Counted from the first letter of the stretch, positions 1 through 9,233 are shown. The stretch: DNA of 64,000 nucleotides from Rhodothermales bacterium (GCA_039944855.1 JBDUXZ010000011.1:91960-155959), one strand, 5' to 3'. Made by a program: numbers and translations. Notes: a model not told the origin generated them from the letters alone.

Positions 1-663
1 CTCAATGGGCTTGATGAGGAGGTCGTCGAAGTCGAGCGCGTTCGCGCGGCGGAGGGCGTCGTTGTACGGGCCGTAGACCTTCGCGGCGGCCTCCTCGAAC
101 GGGTCGGCGGCGAGGCGCTGGTACTCCTCGGGGCTGACGAGCTGGTTCTTCGCCCCGCTGATTCGGTGGCGGACGGAGCGCGGCGTGTAGCGCTTCGCGT
201 CGATGCCGTAACGGAGCATCTGGGCCTTGATGATGTTCTCGGAGTCCGTCGGGTCGTAGATCGAGAAGTCGCGCGTGTAGCCGAGCTTGTCGGCCTCGCG
301 GCGGAGGATGCGGGCGAAGACGGAGTGGAACGTCCCCATCCAGATCCCCTTCGCCCCCTCCTCCCCGACGAGCCGGAGCACGCGGTCGCGCATCTCGCGC
401 GCGGCCTTGTTGGTGAACGTGAGCGCGAGGATCTGGCTCGGCCACGCCCGCTTCGCCGCGAGGAGGTACGCGATCCGGTGCGTCAGCGTCCGCGTCTTGC
501 CCGAGCCCGGCCCGGCGACGATCATCACTGGCCCCTCGGTCGTGGAGGCGGCCTCGCGCTGGACCGGGTTCAGCCCGTCGAGGATCGCGGCGGCGTCCGT
601 CTCGGGCGACGGCGGCGTAGCAGTGGCGTCGGGCGGGGCGTCGAAGAGCTTGTAGGTGCGCAT
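1..663 (-). CDS. UvrD/PcrA-family DNA helicase, N-terminal part (runs off the window)
   Basis: The first 221 codons of a superfamily 1A helicase; the 3' part lies outside the window. Visible motifs in order: Q-motif LNPVQREAA (residues 31-39), Walker A GPGSGKT (51-57), motif Ia-like LTFTNKAAREM, GTFHS (motif Ib), and LDFDDLL at the start of motif II near the window edge. The family unwinds DNA 3'-5' in nucleotide excision and mismatch repair and in clearing RecA filaments. The start is the ATG at 663-661; a short Pro/Ala-rich leader precedes the Q-motif. A palindromic repeat (676-705) lies just upstream. UvrD, PcrA or Rep cannot be told apart from this half. The family call is firm. Confidence 0.9.
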   Translation of the reverse strand, partial: MRTYKLFDAPPDATATPPSPETDAAAILDGLNPVQREAASTTEGPVMIVAGPGSGKTRTLTHRIAYLLAAKRAWPSQILALTFTNKAAREMRDRVLRLVGEEGAKGIWMGTFHSVFARILRREADKLGYTRDFSIYDPTDSENIIKAQMLRYGIDAKRYTPRSVRHRISGAKNQLVSPEEYQRLAADPFEEAAAKVYGPYNDALRRANALDFDDLLIKPIE

Positions 664-675
664 AATTGGCGATGG

Positions 676-705
676 CGTAGAGACGCGACAGGTCGCGCCG
701 CTACG
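676..705. repeat. Imperfect palindrome of the AGACGC/GCGTCT family
   Basis: Arms CGTAGAGACGCGAC and GTCGCGCCGCTACG pair over 14 bp with two mismatches around a 2-nt centre. It is the same type as the perfect palindrome at 43414-43433 and the in-gene copy at 59701-59725. It lies in the divergent spacer between the helicase and the CBS gene. Confidence 0.7.
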
Positions 706-798
706 GGTTGACAGGACGCTCACCGATGATAGCGGCGGACACAGCGACGGGCAAGGCGCGGCCCCGATTTCCCCCGCCCTCAACAACCGCCGCGCCTG

Positions 799-830
799 TT
801 TGGTCGCACGCTCTGTTTGTTTATGTTGTG
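799..830 (+). promoter_or_regulatory. Bacteroidota-type promoter for the CBS gene
   Basis: TTTG (799-802), a 19-nt spacer, then TATGTTGTG (822-830), 35 nt before the ATG at 866. It resembles the Bacteroidota sigma-A pattern (-33 TTTG, -7 TAnnTTTG). The same boxes with the same 19-nt spacing recur at 26901-26932. Confidence 0.6.
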
Positions 831-865
831 CCTACCCTTCCTTCTGCACCCACCGAGAGGACGCC

Positions 866-1309
866 ATGTCTGCCCTTGTCTCCAGCATCCTCACCCGAAA
901 AGGCGACTGGGTCATCACGACCGACCCCAAAGTCACCGTCTTCGATACCATCACACGGATGGTCGAGCACAACGTCGGCGCGATCTGCGTGACGCAGGGC
1001 GGCGAGCTGCTCGGCATCTTCACCGAGCGCGACTACCTCCGCCGGATCGTCCTCCAGGGCCGGACCTCGAAGACGACGCGTGTCGAGGAGGTGATGACGG
1101 CCGACGTCGTCTGCGCCATGCCGGACCACACCGTGGACGAGTGCATGGCGATGATGAGCGAGAAGAAGTGCCGCCACCTCCCCGTCCTCCGAGACGGCCA
1201 GCTCGCCGGGCTCATCTCGATGGGCGACTGCGTGAAGGTGATGCTGGAGACGACGGAGGACCACGTCCGCGACCTCGAGAGCTTCATCACCGGCGGCTAC
1301 CCCGGCTGA
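866..1309 (+). CDS. CBS-domain-pair protein
   Basis: 147 residues made almost only of two CBS domains, about residues 6-65 and 72-130. Typical signatures are visible: GAICVTQGGELLGIFTERD in the first, and RHLPVLRDGQLAGLISMGD in the second. Free-standing CBS pairs bind adenosyl nucleotides and act as energy or ionic sensors, but the partner is unknown here. The start is the ATG at 866, preceded by GAGAGG; the longer upstream reading frame lacks coding character and would cross the promoter. The gene stands alone and converges on the debranching-enzyme gene, with a hairpin between them. Confidence 0.88.
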   Translation: MSALVSSILTRKGDWVITTDPKVTVFDTITRMVEHNVGAICVTQGGELLGIFTERDYLRRIVLQGRTSKTTRVEEVMTADVVCAMPDHTVDECMAMMSEKKCRHLPVLRDGQLAGLISMGDCVKVMLETTEDHVRDLESFITGGYPG

Positions 1310-1327
1310 GCGTCGGGCGGGACGGTA

Positions 1328-1355
1328 GTAGGGGGTTGATTCATCAACCCCCTAC
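1328..1355. terminator. Bidirectional hairpin terminator
   Basis: GTAGGGGGTTGAT (1328-1340) pairs perfectly over 13 bp with ATCAACCCCCTAC (1343-1355) around a 2-nt centre. It lies between convergent genes and contains the stop codon (1352-1354) of the minus-strand gene. Confidence 0.8.
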
Positions 1356-4300
1356 CGCTCGACGCGGGCGTTGAGCACGTCGTACACGTTCGGGTCGCCG
1401 GGGTTGATCTTGCCACCGCCGATGTTCGAGTCGCCGCGCTCGCGGACCTCGCGGAACTCCCCGACCCCGCTGCCCTCGGCGCGCGCGCCCGTGAACACGG
1501 TGACGTTCGTCCCGCGCGCCAGATCCGGCAGCACGAACTTCGGGAGCGAGAACGTCACAGCCGAGTCCTCGACGGAGAACAGCGCGTCGCCCACGCCCTC
1601 GAACTCGCCGAGCACGCGGCCCTGCGCATCCTCGATCCGCAATCCGTTGCCGACGAAGACGATGTACTCGAAGCCGCCGGCCTTGCGGAACGTGTAGCTC
1701 GAACCCCGCCCCGCATCGACCTTCCCGTCTTCCTCCGTATCGAAGGCGAGGGCGAGGAGGGCGGGCTGGTAGCCGAGCTCGCTCTCGCTCACGACGTTCG
1801 CGAGTTCGACGCGGAAGTAGGTCGTGGAGTCGTCCTCGCTGATCTCGACGTAGCTGATGTCGAGGACGCCGTCGGGGAAGAGGCCGGGGTAGGTGTACGT
1901 CGCCGTCGTGCCCCAGTCGTCGCCGTCGGGGTCGGTGCGGGAGAGGGTCGGAATCGCGAGGGGGTTCGTGCGGCTGATCTGCGGCGCGTCGAGCGAGCGG
2001 GCGCGCTTGACCTCCCGCATCACGGGGTACTCGTCGGGGATCTCGGGGGTCGCCCACGCGAAGCCGTCCCACGCCGCCGCGTCGGCGACGGCGTAGCTGC
2101 TGTCGGCCGCGACGGTCTCGCCGTCGAGCGTGACGCCGTCGGCCGAGATCGTCACCGAGACCGAGTCGAGCGGGACGACGAGCGTGTCACCCCGCGCCTC
2201 GGCGACGGGGACGACTTTGACCTGGCCGAAGGCGCGGACGCGAACCGTCGCCCCGCGCGGGAGCCGGCCCGACGGCTTGAGCCCGACCGTCAGTTCGCTC
2301 GCGCTCTGCGCGATGCGCGCGACGACGGAGCCGCCGCCGAGGCGGAACCGCGCCTCCGTCGTGCCCCACGCCTCGGGGAGGTGAGGTTCGAGCACGACCG
2401 TATTGCCACCACTGTAGCGAATGCCGGCGTAGTCCTGATACGCGTTCCGCACGAACTCGGCGAGCGTCCACGGCTGCACCGGCGAGCCGCCGAGCGCGGA
2501 CTCGGCCGCCACGTCATCGTCGTCGCCCGGCTGGGGCGGGTGCGCGTCCACGTTCTCCGCCACCGCCCCGACCACGCCGCGGTCGAGGATATAACGCTGC
2601 AGCGCCTCGGTCTGCTCGTACGCCTGCGCGCCCGCGCCCTCTTCGACGAGGAGCGAGACGAGGGGGCCGCTGAGCCATGTCCAGATCGTTCCGTCGTAGC
2701 GCGCGGCGCCAGGCTCGTAGAAGTCGGGCGCGTTGAGGTAGGGATAGAACAGCGAATCCGTCTGCGGCAGCGTCGAGACGCCGTAGGGATAGGCGAGCGT
2801 GCCGGCCGTGCGCTGGAGGATGCGGCGCTCGGTATCCGCGTCGAGGTCGAAGTCGCGGAGGGCGAAGAGGGCGCTCGGGCGCATCCGCGGGTCCGGCTGA
2901 TCGTTGGGCCGGAGCACGTCGGCGATCCGGTCCTCGCGGACGAACGCGCGCTCGAACCGCTGCTGGAGCACGCGGGCGCTGTCGCCGTATGCGGCGGCCG
3001 AGGTGGGGCGCCCGCTGATCTGGCCCATCACGCGGGCGACGGGCTGCATCGCGCGGAACGCGCGGTAGTAACGCCCCTGCACCTCGGCGGCGCGGTTCAC
3101 GCGCGGCACCCGGCCGCGCCCGTCGTAGGGCTGCACCCACGTCTGGCCCGCCGCGTTGCGGAGGAAGCCGTCGGGCGTGCGGATGTCGTCGAGCCCGCGC
3201 ACGGCGTAGACCGTCCGCGTCCAGAACTCGGCCCCGTTGTCGGTGATGATCCCGCGGTCACCCGTCGCGCGGAGGTAGTCGCCGACGGCGGCGACCCACA
3301 CCGGCGTCGCGTCGACGGTCGTGTAAACGGGCCGGCCGTCGACGAACTCGTTGGGGATGCGGCCGAAGAGGTCGATGCGGCGGTCGCGGCGCTGCGAGCG
3401 GCCGAAGCGCGTGAGGAGCTGACGAGCCCGCTCCCAATCGCCCGTGGCGAGGAACGCGCCCTCGAACGCCGTGAGCGTGCTGCGCCCGCGCGCGAGGTCG
3501 GTGCCGGGGATGCCGGAGACGAGCGTGAACCCCGTCGAGTCCTCTTCGACGAGGGCTTCGAGCGAGAGCCGCGCCCAGTCGAAGGCGCGGTTGAACGCCT
3601 CGTCCTCGGTGCGGATCGTGCTGCCGTCGAGCACACTCGCGAGCCGCTGCTGGCGCTGCGTGAGGAGCGATGCGCGGCGGCCGAGCGCCTGCTGCGCGGC
3701 GGCGGCGGCGGCCTCCGGCGTGTTGCCCGAGGCGAAGGCGACGGCGCCGGGCGTGGCGAAGCGGACGAGGCCCAGCCCGAGCCCGCGCTCCCGCACGCCG
3801 AGTCCGTCCTCTAGCTGCGCCGCCGTCGTGGCGGCGGTCCCGTCCGTACTGGCGACGGCCAGCCACACCGGGCGGCGGCTGTCGGCACGCGGCTCGGTGT
3901 AGTTCGCCCGCGCGACGAGGAGCACGTCGCCCTGCGCCTGCACGGTGTAGTCGGAAGCGGCGCGGCGGTCGCTGAACGTCGGCGTCAGTTCGACCGTCCC
4001 CACACTGTCCGCGACTTCGACGAGGAGCGCGCCGTCGGCGAGCGTGATCGTCTCAGTGAGCGTAGCGAGGTCGTCGCCCTGGATGCGGCGGAGGAGCGTC
4101 TCGAAGAAACCCGCCGAGTCGGCCTGCACGTACGTCCGCGCGGCGTAGTCGGGGCGGACGACGCCGCCCGTGATCTCGCTCGGGCCGACGCCCACGGAGT
4201 CCGCATCGAGCCACCAGCGCCAGCCGTCCACGAGCCGGAAGCCGCCGGCGATGAAGCCCATCGCGGGGTCGGTCTGCTCGCCCGAGAGCGCGTCGTAGTA

Positions 4301-4495
4301 GTACGCCCCCGCCTTGTCGGTGAAGAAGAACGAGCGGTCGGCGCTGGAGTCGGCGGCGACGGCGAGGCGGGCGAGCACGGCGGGCTCGCCCTCCGCGATC
4401 TCCGAGGGGACCTCGGCGTCGTCGCCGCACCCGACGGACAGGAACGCGACGAGCCCGAGGAGGACAGCGGCAACGGCAGAGCGGGAAGCGATCAC
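1352..4495 (-). CDS. Lipoprotein with amylo-alpha-1,6-glucosidase (GDE_C-like) and glucodextranase-C-like domains
   Basis: 1047 residues. The N-terminus is a lipoprotein signal with Cys23 (FLSVGC), so the protein should be anchored outside the cytoplasm. Residues about 290-720 resemble the (alpha/alpha)6 catalytic domain of glycogen debranching enzymes: ordered FNRAFDWARLSLEAL, LVSGIPGTDLARGRSTL, NEFVDGRPVYTTVDATPVWV, YDGTIWTWLSGPLVSLL and GGNTVVLEPHLPEAWG. From about 830 to the end is a domain like the C-terminal domain of glucodextranase, ending in GGGKINPGDPNVYDVL. The likely job is hydrolysis of alpha-glucans or related oligosaccharides at the cell surface, but the substrate is not readable. 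It is a single gene with a palindromic terminator at its end. Catalytic residues were not assigned. Confidence 0.72.
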   Translation of the reverse strand: MIASRSAVAAVLLGLVAFLSVGCGDDAEVPSEIAEGEPAVLARLAVAADSSADRSFFFTDKAGAYYYDALSGEQTDPAMGFIAGGFRLVDGWRWWLDADSVGVGPSEITGGVVRPDYAARTYVQADSAGFFETLLRRIQGDDLATLTETITLADGALLVEVADSVGTVELTPTFSDRRAASDYTVQAQGDVLLVARANYTEPRADSRRPVWLAVASTDGTAATTAAQLEDGLGVRERGLGLGLVRFATPGAVAFASGNTPEAAAAAAQQALGRRASLLTQRQQRLASVLDGSTIRTEDEAFNRAFDWARLSLEALVEEDSTGFTLVSGIPGTDLARGRSTLTAFEGAFLATGDWERARQLLTRFGRSQRRDRRIDLFGRIPNEFVDGRPVYTTVDATPVWVAAVGDYLRATGDRGIITDNGAEFWTRTVYAVRGLDDIRTPDGFLRNAAGQTWVQPYDGRGRVPRVNRAAEVQGRYYRAFRAMQPVARVMGQISGRPTSAAAYGDSARVLQQRFERAFVREDRIADVLRPNDQPDPRMRPSALFALRDFDLDADTERRILQRTAGTLAYPYGVSTLPQTDSLFYPYLNAPDFYEPGAARYDGTIWTWLSGPLVSLLVEEGAGAQAYEQTEALQRYILDRGVVGAVAENVDAHPPQPGDDDDVAAESALGGSPVQPWTLAEFVRNAYQDYAGIRYSGGNTVVLEPHLPEAWGTTEARFRLGGGSVVARIAQSASELTVGLKPSGRLPRGATVRVRAFGQVKVVPVAEARGDTLVVPLDSVSVTISADGVTLDGETVAADSSYAVADAAAWDGFAWATPEIPDEYPVMREVKRARSLDAPQISRTNPLAIPTLSRTDPDGDDWGTTATYTYPGLFPDGVLDISYVEISEDDSTTYFRVELANVVSESELGYQPALLALAFDTEEDGKVDAGRGSSYTFRKAGGFEYIVFVGNGLRIEDAQGRVLGEFEGVGDALFSVEDSAVTFSLPKFVLPDLARGTNVTVFTGARAEGSGVGEFREVRERGDSNIGGGKINPGDPNVYDVLNARVER

Positions 4496-4579
4496 AGGAC
4501 GGCGGAGAGAGGCGGAGGAGCGAAGGATAAAATAGATAACGGACTTGGGAGCCGTGAGACGCCTGCTGAGATAGAGTCC

Positions 4580-4616
4580 CCCTCCTGGTCAGGAGGGACG
4601 TGTCCCGTAGGGGACA
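4580..4616. repeat. Two adjacent small hairpins in an intergenic repeat-like segment
   Basis: CCCTCCTG/CAGGAGGG (4580-4587, 4590-4597) is followed at once by TGTCCC/GGGACA (4601-4606, 4611-4616). They lie in the 233-nt gap between ispG and the lipoprotein gene (4496-4728), which also holds CCCCCTCCCCCTG further on. The position is 3' of ispG, so it may act as its terminator. Confidence 0.45.
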
Positions 4617-4728
4617 GGGGTGGTCGAATGAGGGCTGATGCCACCTTCGATCTACCCCCTCCCCCTGTCTAGGGGGATGACTTCAAACGGCCTCTCACGA
4701 AACAGGACAGAGGGAACGAAGCGCGGCG

Positions 4729-5835
4729 TCATCCCTCCACGGCCTCCGTCTCCTCATCCCACGTCGCGATCGCCTCCAACACGGCCTCGACGATCTCGCC
4801 TTCGGGCACCGTCCGCACGATCTCGCCGCGCTTGAAGAGGTGCGCCCGGCCGCGCCCGAGCGACACGCCGAGGTCGGCCCCGGCGGCCTCGCCCGGCCCG
4901 TTGACCGCGCAGCCCATCAGCGCCACGTTGAGGTCCTTGTCGAACTTCGCCGCCTTCACCGCCGCCTCGACCTCGTTCACGACCGAGAACAGGTCGCCCG
5001 TGAGCCGGCCGCACGTCGGGCACGCGATGATGTTGACGCCGGGCCGCCCGAGCCGGAGCGACTTCAGGATCTGGTGGCCGACCTCGACCTCGTGGATCGA
5101 GTCGGCGGCGAGCGAGACGCGGATCGTGTCGCCGATGCCGTCGGCGAGGAGCGTGCCGATGCCGATCGACGACTTGATGGTGCCGGTCTGGAGCGAGCCG
5201 CTCTCGGTCACGCCGAGGTGGAGCGGGTAGTCGGTCCGCTCGGCGAGGAGGCGGTACGACTGGATCATGAAGAACACGTCGGAGTGCTTCACCGAGATGA
5301 TGAGGTCCTCGAACCCGTTCTTCTCGCAGATCTCGACGTGCCGCATCGCGCTCTCGAAGAGGGCCTCGGGCTGCGGGTAGCCGTACTTGTCGAGGATGTC
5401 CTTTTCGAGCGACCCGGAGTTGACGCCGATGCGGATCGGGATCCCCTTCTCCTTTGCCGCGAGCAGCACCTCGCGCTCCCACTCCGGCTTCCCGATGTTG
5501 CCCGGATTGAGCCGCACCTTCGCCACGCCCGCCTCGACGGCCTGGAGCGCGTACTGGTAGTTGAAGTGGATGTCGGCCACGACCGGCACCGGGCTCCCGG
5601 CGACGACCTCGGCAAGCGCGTCGGCGTCCTCGGGCCGCGGCACGGCGACGCGAACGATGTCGGCCCCGGCTTCGGCAAGCCGCGTGATCTCGGCGACGCA
5701 CTTCTCGACGTCGTGCGTCTTGCCGGTCGTCATCGACTGGACCGAGATCGGCGCGCCGCCACCGACCTGGACGGGGCCGACGTGGACGGCGCGGGAGATG
5801 CGGCGGGGGCGCGCGACGGCGCTGGGGCGTTCCAT
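4729..5835 (-). CDS. ispG: 4-hydroxy-3-methylbut-2-enyl diphosphate synthase (IspG/GcpE)
   Basis: 368 residues, the length of the short bacterial form. It converts 2-C-methyl-D-erythritol 2,4-cyclodiphosphate to HMBPP in the MEP isoprenoid pathway, using a [4Fe-4S] cluster. The cluster ligands are visible: Cys272 and Cys275 in CPTCGR, Cys309 in MGCAVNGPGE, and Glu316. The N-terminal TIM-barrel motifs PISVQSMTTGKT, DIHFNYQYAL and KVRLNPGNIG are intact. The start is the ATG at 5835-5833. It is a single gene on the minus strand, divergent from the lipoprotein gene at 5950. Confidence 0.97.
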   Translation of the reverse strand: MERPSAVARPRRISRAVHVGPVQVGGGAPISVQSMTTGKTHDVEKCVAEITRLAEAGADIVRVAVPRPEDADALAEVVAGSPVPVVADIHFNYQYALQAVEAGVAKVRLNPGNIGKPEWEREVLLAAKEKGIPIRIGVNSGSLEKDILDKYGYPQPEALFESAMRHVEICEKNGFEDLIISVKHSDVFFMIQSYRLLAERTDYPLHLGVTESGSLQTGTIKSSIGIGTLLADGIGDTIRVSLAADSIHEVEVGHQILKSLRLGRPGVNIIACPTCGRLTGDLFSVVNEVEAAVKAAKFDKDLNVALMGCAVNGPGEAAGADLGVSLGRGRAHLFKRGEIVRTVPEGEIVEAVLEAIATWDEETEAVEG

Positions 5836-5949
5836 AACAGGCGGTGGGGAGTGAGCGGGTCGGCCGTAATACCGACAGGGCGGACGGGAGTTCAGCGGGA
5901 GAAGTTAATATTCGGCAAGTCCTCCATGCCTGTCCTCCCCGAGGTTCCG

Positions 5950-6495
5950 ATGCGTTTCGCCGTGAGCGCCCTCCTGCTTTCCCTCGCCGTCCTCGCCACG
6001 GGCTGCACGCACGCGCGGCTCATCGCCACGCCGGACCCGATGGAGTGCGTGCGCGAAGTGCCGCCGGACTGCGGCTACCACGGGTGCAGAGGGATTACGA
6101 CGGTGACGCTCACGAACGGCGAGCGCCTGCGGGTGTCGGAGATCGCCACGGTGCGCCCGGACTCCCTCTCCCCGTGGTCCGATTCCCTCGCCCTCTGGTC
6201 CGACTATTCGGGCGGCTTCGCGGAGCGGGTCGTCCCCCGCGACCACATCGCGAAGATCCGCAGGGTGCAGCGGCGCTGGGCGTTCCCCAGCACCACGCTG
6301 CCAGCCGCAATTGGCGGATCCCTCGGGATGTGGGGAGGCGCGAGCATTGCAGCGTCGAGAAATCGAGCGGGGGAAGCGTCTCCGGTAGGAGGCTATGCGC
6401 TCATCTACGGAGTCGGCGCCGTCGGTGCCCTCGCAGCGATCCTAGTCGGCAACCGGATCGTCTCCGTCCGCGAGTGCCGGGTCGAGCGGCCCTGA
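5950..6495 (+). CDS. Small lipoprotein with C-terminal hydrophobic segments
   Basis: 181 residues with a lipoprotein signal ending in LATGC (Cys19). The middle holds a Cys-rich patch (MECVREVPPDCGYHGC) followed by TTVTLTNGERLRVSEI, a small beta-rich segment like those in membrane-associated lipoproteins of this group. The C-terminal third has Gly/Ala-rich hydrophobic stretches (AAIGGSLGMWGGASIAAS, YGVGAVGALAAILVG), so it may insert in or lie on the membrane. I do not recognise a family. The start is the ATG at 5950; upstream is an AT-richer TAATATTCG that could be a weak -7 box. Confidence 0.7.
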   Translation: MRFAVSALLLSLAVLATGCTHARLIATPDPMECVREVPPDCGYHGCRGITTVTLTNGERLRVSEIATVRPDSLSPWSDSLALWSDYSGGFAERVVPRDHIAKIRRVQRRWAFPSTTLPAAIGGSLGMWGGASIAASRNRAGEASPVGGYALIYGVGAVGALAAILVGNRIVSVRECRVERP

Positions 6496-6601
6496 CCGAA
6501 GCGCCGGCCGGCCGCGCGAAACGAGAGCGGGCGAGACGGCTCCCACCCCGTCCCGCCCGCCTGCACGGCCCGCACTGTCGGAAACGCCGGGCCGCGCTAC
6601 C

Positions 6602-8119
6602 CTACTCCCCCTGCGCGAGGGAGAAGCCGGGCGTGCCGTCGAAGGCGTAGAGGTTCTCCGTCTTGATCACGTCGAACCCCGCCTTCACGAGCCGCCGCTG
6701 GAGGTCGACGACCTGCTCGGGGCGGACGGTGCCGTCGGGCGCGGTGAAGCGGCAGCGCCAGTGGTCGGTCCAGAACGTCTCGGGGAGGCCGTCGGGGTAG
6801 ACCTTCACGCCGCGGTTCGTGATGAGCTTGAGGGCGAGCCCGTTGCCGCCGTGCTCCTTCAGCCGCGTGCCGAGGACGTCGGGCGCGCGCCCGGCCTCGT
6901 CCCAGTCGAGGAAGACGTCGACGCCGACGAGCGTCTTCGCCTGATGCTTCGACGGCGTGACCTCGACGTGGATGCCGGTGCCGTGGTAGTGCACGGGCTC
7001 GAGGTGGCGGGGCTTCTCGCCGAGCCGCTCGATCACGGCATCGGTGAAGTGCTCGGTCGAGAGTTGCCGGTGGCTGAGGTGCGGGCGGTAGATATCTGGC
7101 GTGTGGAGGCCCGCTTCGAGCGTGGCGAGCCATGCGTTCTTGATGGTCTCGGCGATGCGCGGGAGGCCGAGGTGGACGAGCATCATCGCCGCGCCGCGCA
7201 GCAGCCCCGACGGGTTCGCCACGCCGCGCCCAGCGATGTCCGGGGCCGAGCCGTGGATGGCCTCGAACATCGCGAAGTCGCTCCCGACGTTCGCCGAGCC
7301 GGCGAGCCCGACGGAGCCCGACGCCTCGGCCGCGATGTCGGAGAGGATGTCGCCGTAGAGGTTCGGCGCGACGATGACGTCGAGCGTCTCGGAGCGCGCC
7401 GCCACGAGCGCCGCGCCGATGTCGATGATGCGGTGCTCGGCCTCGATCTCCCCATACTCGGCGGCGATCTCGTCGAAGACGCGGTGGAAGAGGCCGTCGG
7501 TGAGCTTCATGATGTTGTCCTTCGTCATGCACGTCACGCGGCGGCGGCCGTGGGCGCGGGCATACTCGAAGGCGTAGCGGACGATGGCTTCGGAGCCAGG
7601 CCGCGTGATGAGCTTGAGCGTCTGCGTGACCTCCGTCGTCTGCCGGTGCTCGATGCCGGCGTAGGTGTCCTCCTCGTTCTCGCGGATGATGACGAGGTCC
7701 ATCCGCGGCTGCGCCGCCGCGACGAACGGGCTGTAGCTCTTGCACGGGCGGACGTTCGCGTACATCCCGAGCGCCTTGCGCAGCGTCACGTTGAGGCTCT
7801 TGTAGCCGCCGCCCTGCGGCGTCGTGATTGGCGCTTTGAGGAAGACGCGGTGGCGGCGGAGCACGTCCCACGCCTCGGGCGCGATGCCGGACGTGTGGCC
7901 CTGCCGGTAGACGCCCTCGCCGATGTCGATCACGTCGTAGCGGAGCGGCGCGCCGGCCGCGTCGAGGATGCGGAGCGTGGCCTCCATGATCTCCGGGCCG
8001 ATGCCGTCGCCGTGCGCGACGGCAATCGGGATAGGCTGGGGGATGTCGGTCTGAGGCTCTGCGGCCGTCGGGGTGAGCGTGTCGGCGTCGGCGGCGTGGC
8101 CGTTCGTGAGATTGGTCAT
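6602..8119 (-). CDS. icd: NADP-dependent isocitrate dehydrogenase (Thermus-type, long form)
   Basis: 505 residues. It oxidatively decarboxylates isocitrate to 2-oxoglutarate in the TCA cycle. The beta-decarboxylating dehydrogenase signatures are clear: GDGIGPE (37-43), NVRPCKSYSPFV, IIRENEEDTYAGIEHR, APNLYGDILSDIAAEASGSVG and IHGSAPDIAGRGVANPSG. The extra C-terminal domain of about 150 residues (from HVEVTPSKHQAKTLVGVDVFLDW) is typical of the Thermus/Rickettsia-type enzyme and absent from short IDH and IPMDH, so isopropylmalate dehydrogenase is unlikely. The start is the ATG at 8119; the longer frame upstream would overlap the next gene. The coding-strand leader has no purine-rich SD. Confidence 0.9.
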   Translation of the reverse strand: MTNLTNGHAADADTLTPTAAEPQTDIPQPIPIAVAHGDGIGPEIMEATLRILDAAGAPLRYDVIDIGEGVYRQGHTSGIAPEAWDVLRRHRVFLKAPITTPQGGGYKSLNVTLRKALGMYANVRPCKSYSPFVAAAQPRMDLVIIRENEEDTYAGIEHRQTTEVTQTLKLITRPGSEAIVRYAFEYARAHGRRRVTCMTKDNIMKLTDGLFHRVFDEIAAEYGEIEAEHRIIDIGAALVAARSETLDVIVAPNLYGDILSDIAAEASGSVGLAGSANVGSDFAMFEAIHGSAPDIAGRGVANPSGLLRGAAMMLVHLGLPRIAETIKNAWLATLEAGLHTPDIYRPHLSHRQLSTEHFTDAVIERLGEKPRHLEPVHYHGTGIHVEVTPSKHQAKTLVGVDVFLDWDEAGRAPDVLGTRLKEHGGNGLALKLITNRGVKVYPDGLPETFWTDHWRCRFTAPDGTVRPEQVVDLQRRLVKAGFDVIKTENLYAFDGTPGFSLAQGE

Positions 8120-8180
8120 GGGATCGGGAGGTTGGGTTCGGGGAGGAATGAGGACGCGGGCGTGGGGAGCGCGCGGCGGG

Positions 8181-9233
8181 TCAGACCGGGCGGAGCTCGG
8201 CCATGAGCGCGCGCAGGTCCGTCGTGCGGGCGCGCTCTTCCACGGCGGGCCGGTGCGTCTGGTAGAGGCTGCGGCCCTGCTCGGCGTGTCGCTCGAAGAG
8301 GCCCCGGAGGGCATCGGTGCTGAGCCGACGGCCGCCGCCGTAGTAGGCCTTCGCGGCGTGGCCGAGCGCGTAGGTGGCCGCGAAGGTGAAGGCGGAGCCC
8401 GTAGCAGCGGCGGCGACGGTCTTCGCCTTCTTGCCTTTCTTCCCCTTCTTCTTGCCGCCCATCGCCTTCCCGAGCGTGGCCTGCGCGAGCCCCCCGAAGA
8501 GGCCCCGCGCGTAGGTCTCGGCCACCTGCGAGGTCAGGCCGAGCCCCACCGTCGCGAGCAGTTCCTTGGCGTGGCCCTGATCGAGTTGGTGCCCGTAGTG
8601 GAGCCCGACGCGGTACACCATCTTCGTCTGCATCGGGATGACGGCGAGGGTGGCGATCTTCTGCGGCAGGAGTTCCAGCCCGCCGTTGAGGACGGCGTAG
8701 CGGAGGATCATCCCGTCGAGCGCCGCGTCGGCGTCGTGTGCCGCGGGGATCACCTCCTCCGGGGCAGCGAGGACGAGCACACCGCTTGCCGCACCGTCGC
8801 CGGTGGCGAGCGTTCCCGTCGGGACGGCCGACCCGGTCCTCGCCGTGTGGGCGTCGGCGTCGGCCGGCGGCAGCGCGAGGGCGTCGCCCACGGCGTCGAT
8901 CTCGGAGGCGGTTTCGGGGTCGAGCCCGAGCGCGTGGCGGAGGCGGTCGAGGAACGCTTGCTCGGCGGCGTCCGCACGGCCGTCCGCGTCACAGATCCCG
9001 ACGGCCATTTCGTAGGCCAGCGCGCGCACGGCCGGCGTCGTGAGCCGGGCGGCCTCGTCGTCGAGGCTCGCGTGGCCGAGCAGGACGCGCTCGGTGCGCG
9101 CGGGGGAGAACCCGGCGTCGAGGCTGGCGAACACGTCGCGGAGCCGCGTGCGCTCGCGCTCGTCGTTGCGGCCGTCGGCGAAGGCGGCCATCAGGCAGAG
9201 GGTGGCGACGGCGTCGCGTTCGTTCGTCGTCAT
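8181..9233 (-). CDS. TerB-like domain protein with a Lys-rich linker
   Basis: 350 residues. Residues about 5-115 look like the helical TerB/tellurite-resistance fold (LCLMAAFADGRNDERERTRLRDVF and MAVGICDADGRADAAEQAFLDRL, a duplicated acidic DGR motif). The second half has hydrophobic helices (LPQKIATLAVIPMQTKMVYRVG, similar in style to DUF697) and a very basic segment GGKKKGKKGKKAK before a C-terminal Ala-rich helix. Such proteins are linked to membrane stress and metal resistance, but the function here is unknown. It is followed by icd with a 61-nt gap and may be cotranscribed with it. The N-terminal assignment is fair; the C-terminal one is weak. Confidence 0.6.
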   Translation of the reverse strand: MTTNERDAVATLCLMAAFADGRNDERERTRLRDVFASLDAGFSPARTERVLLGHASLDDEAARLTTPAVRALAYEMAVGICDADGRADAAEQAFLDRLRHALGLDPETASEIDAVGDALALPPADADAHTARTGSAVPTGTLATGDGAASGVLVLAAPEEVIPAAHDADAALDGMILRYAVLNGGLELLPQKIATLAVIPMQTKMVYRVGLHYGHQLDQGHAKELLATVGLGLTSQVAETYARGLFGGLAQATLGKAMGGKKKGKKGKKAKTVAAAATGSAFTFAATYALGHAAKAYYGGGRRLSTDALRGLFERHAEQGRSLYQTHRPAVEERARTTDLRALMAELRPV

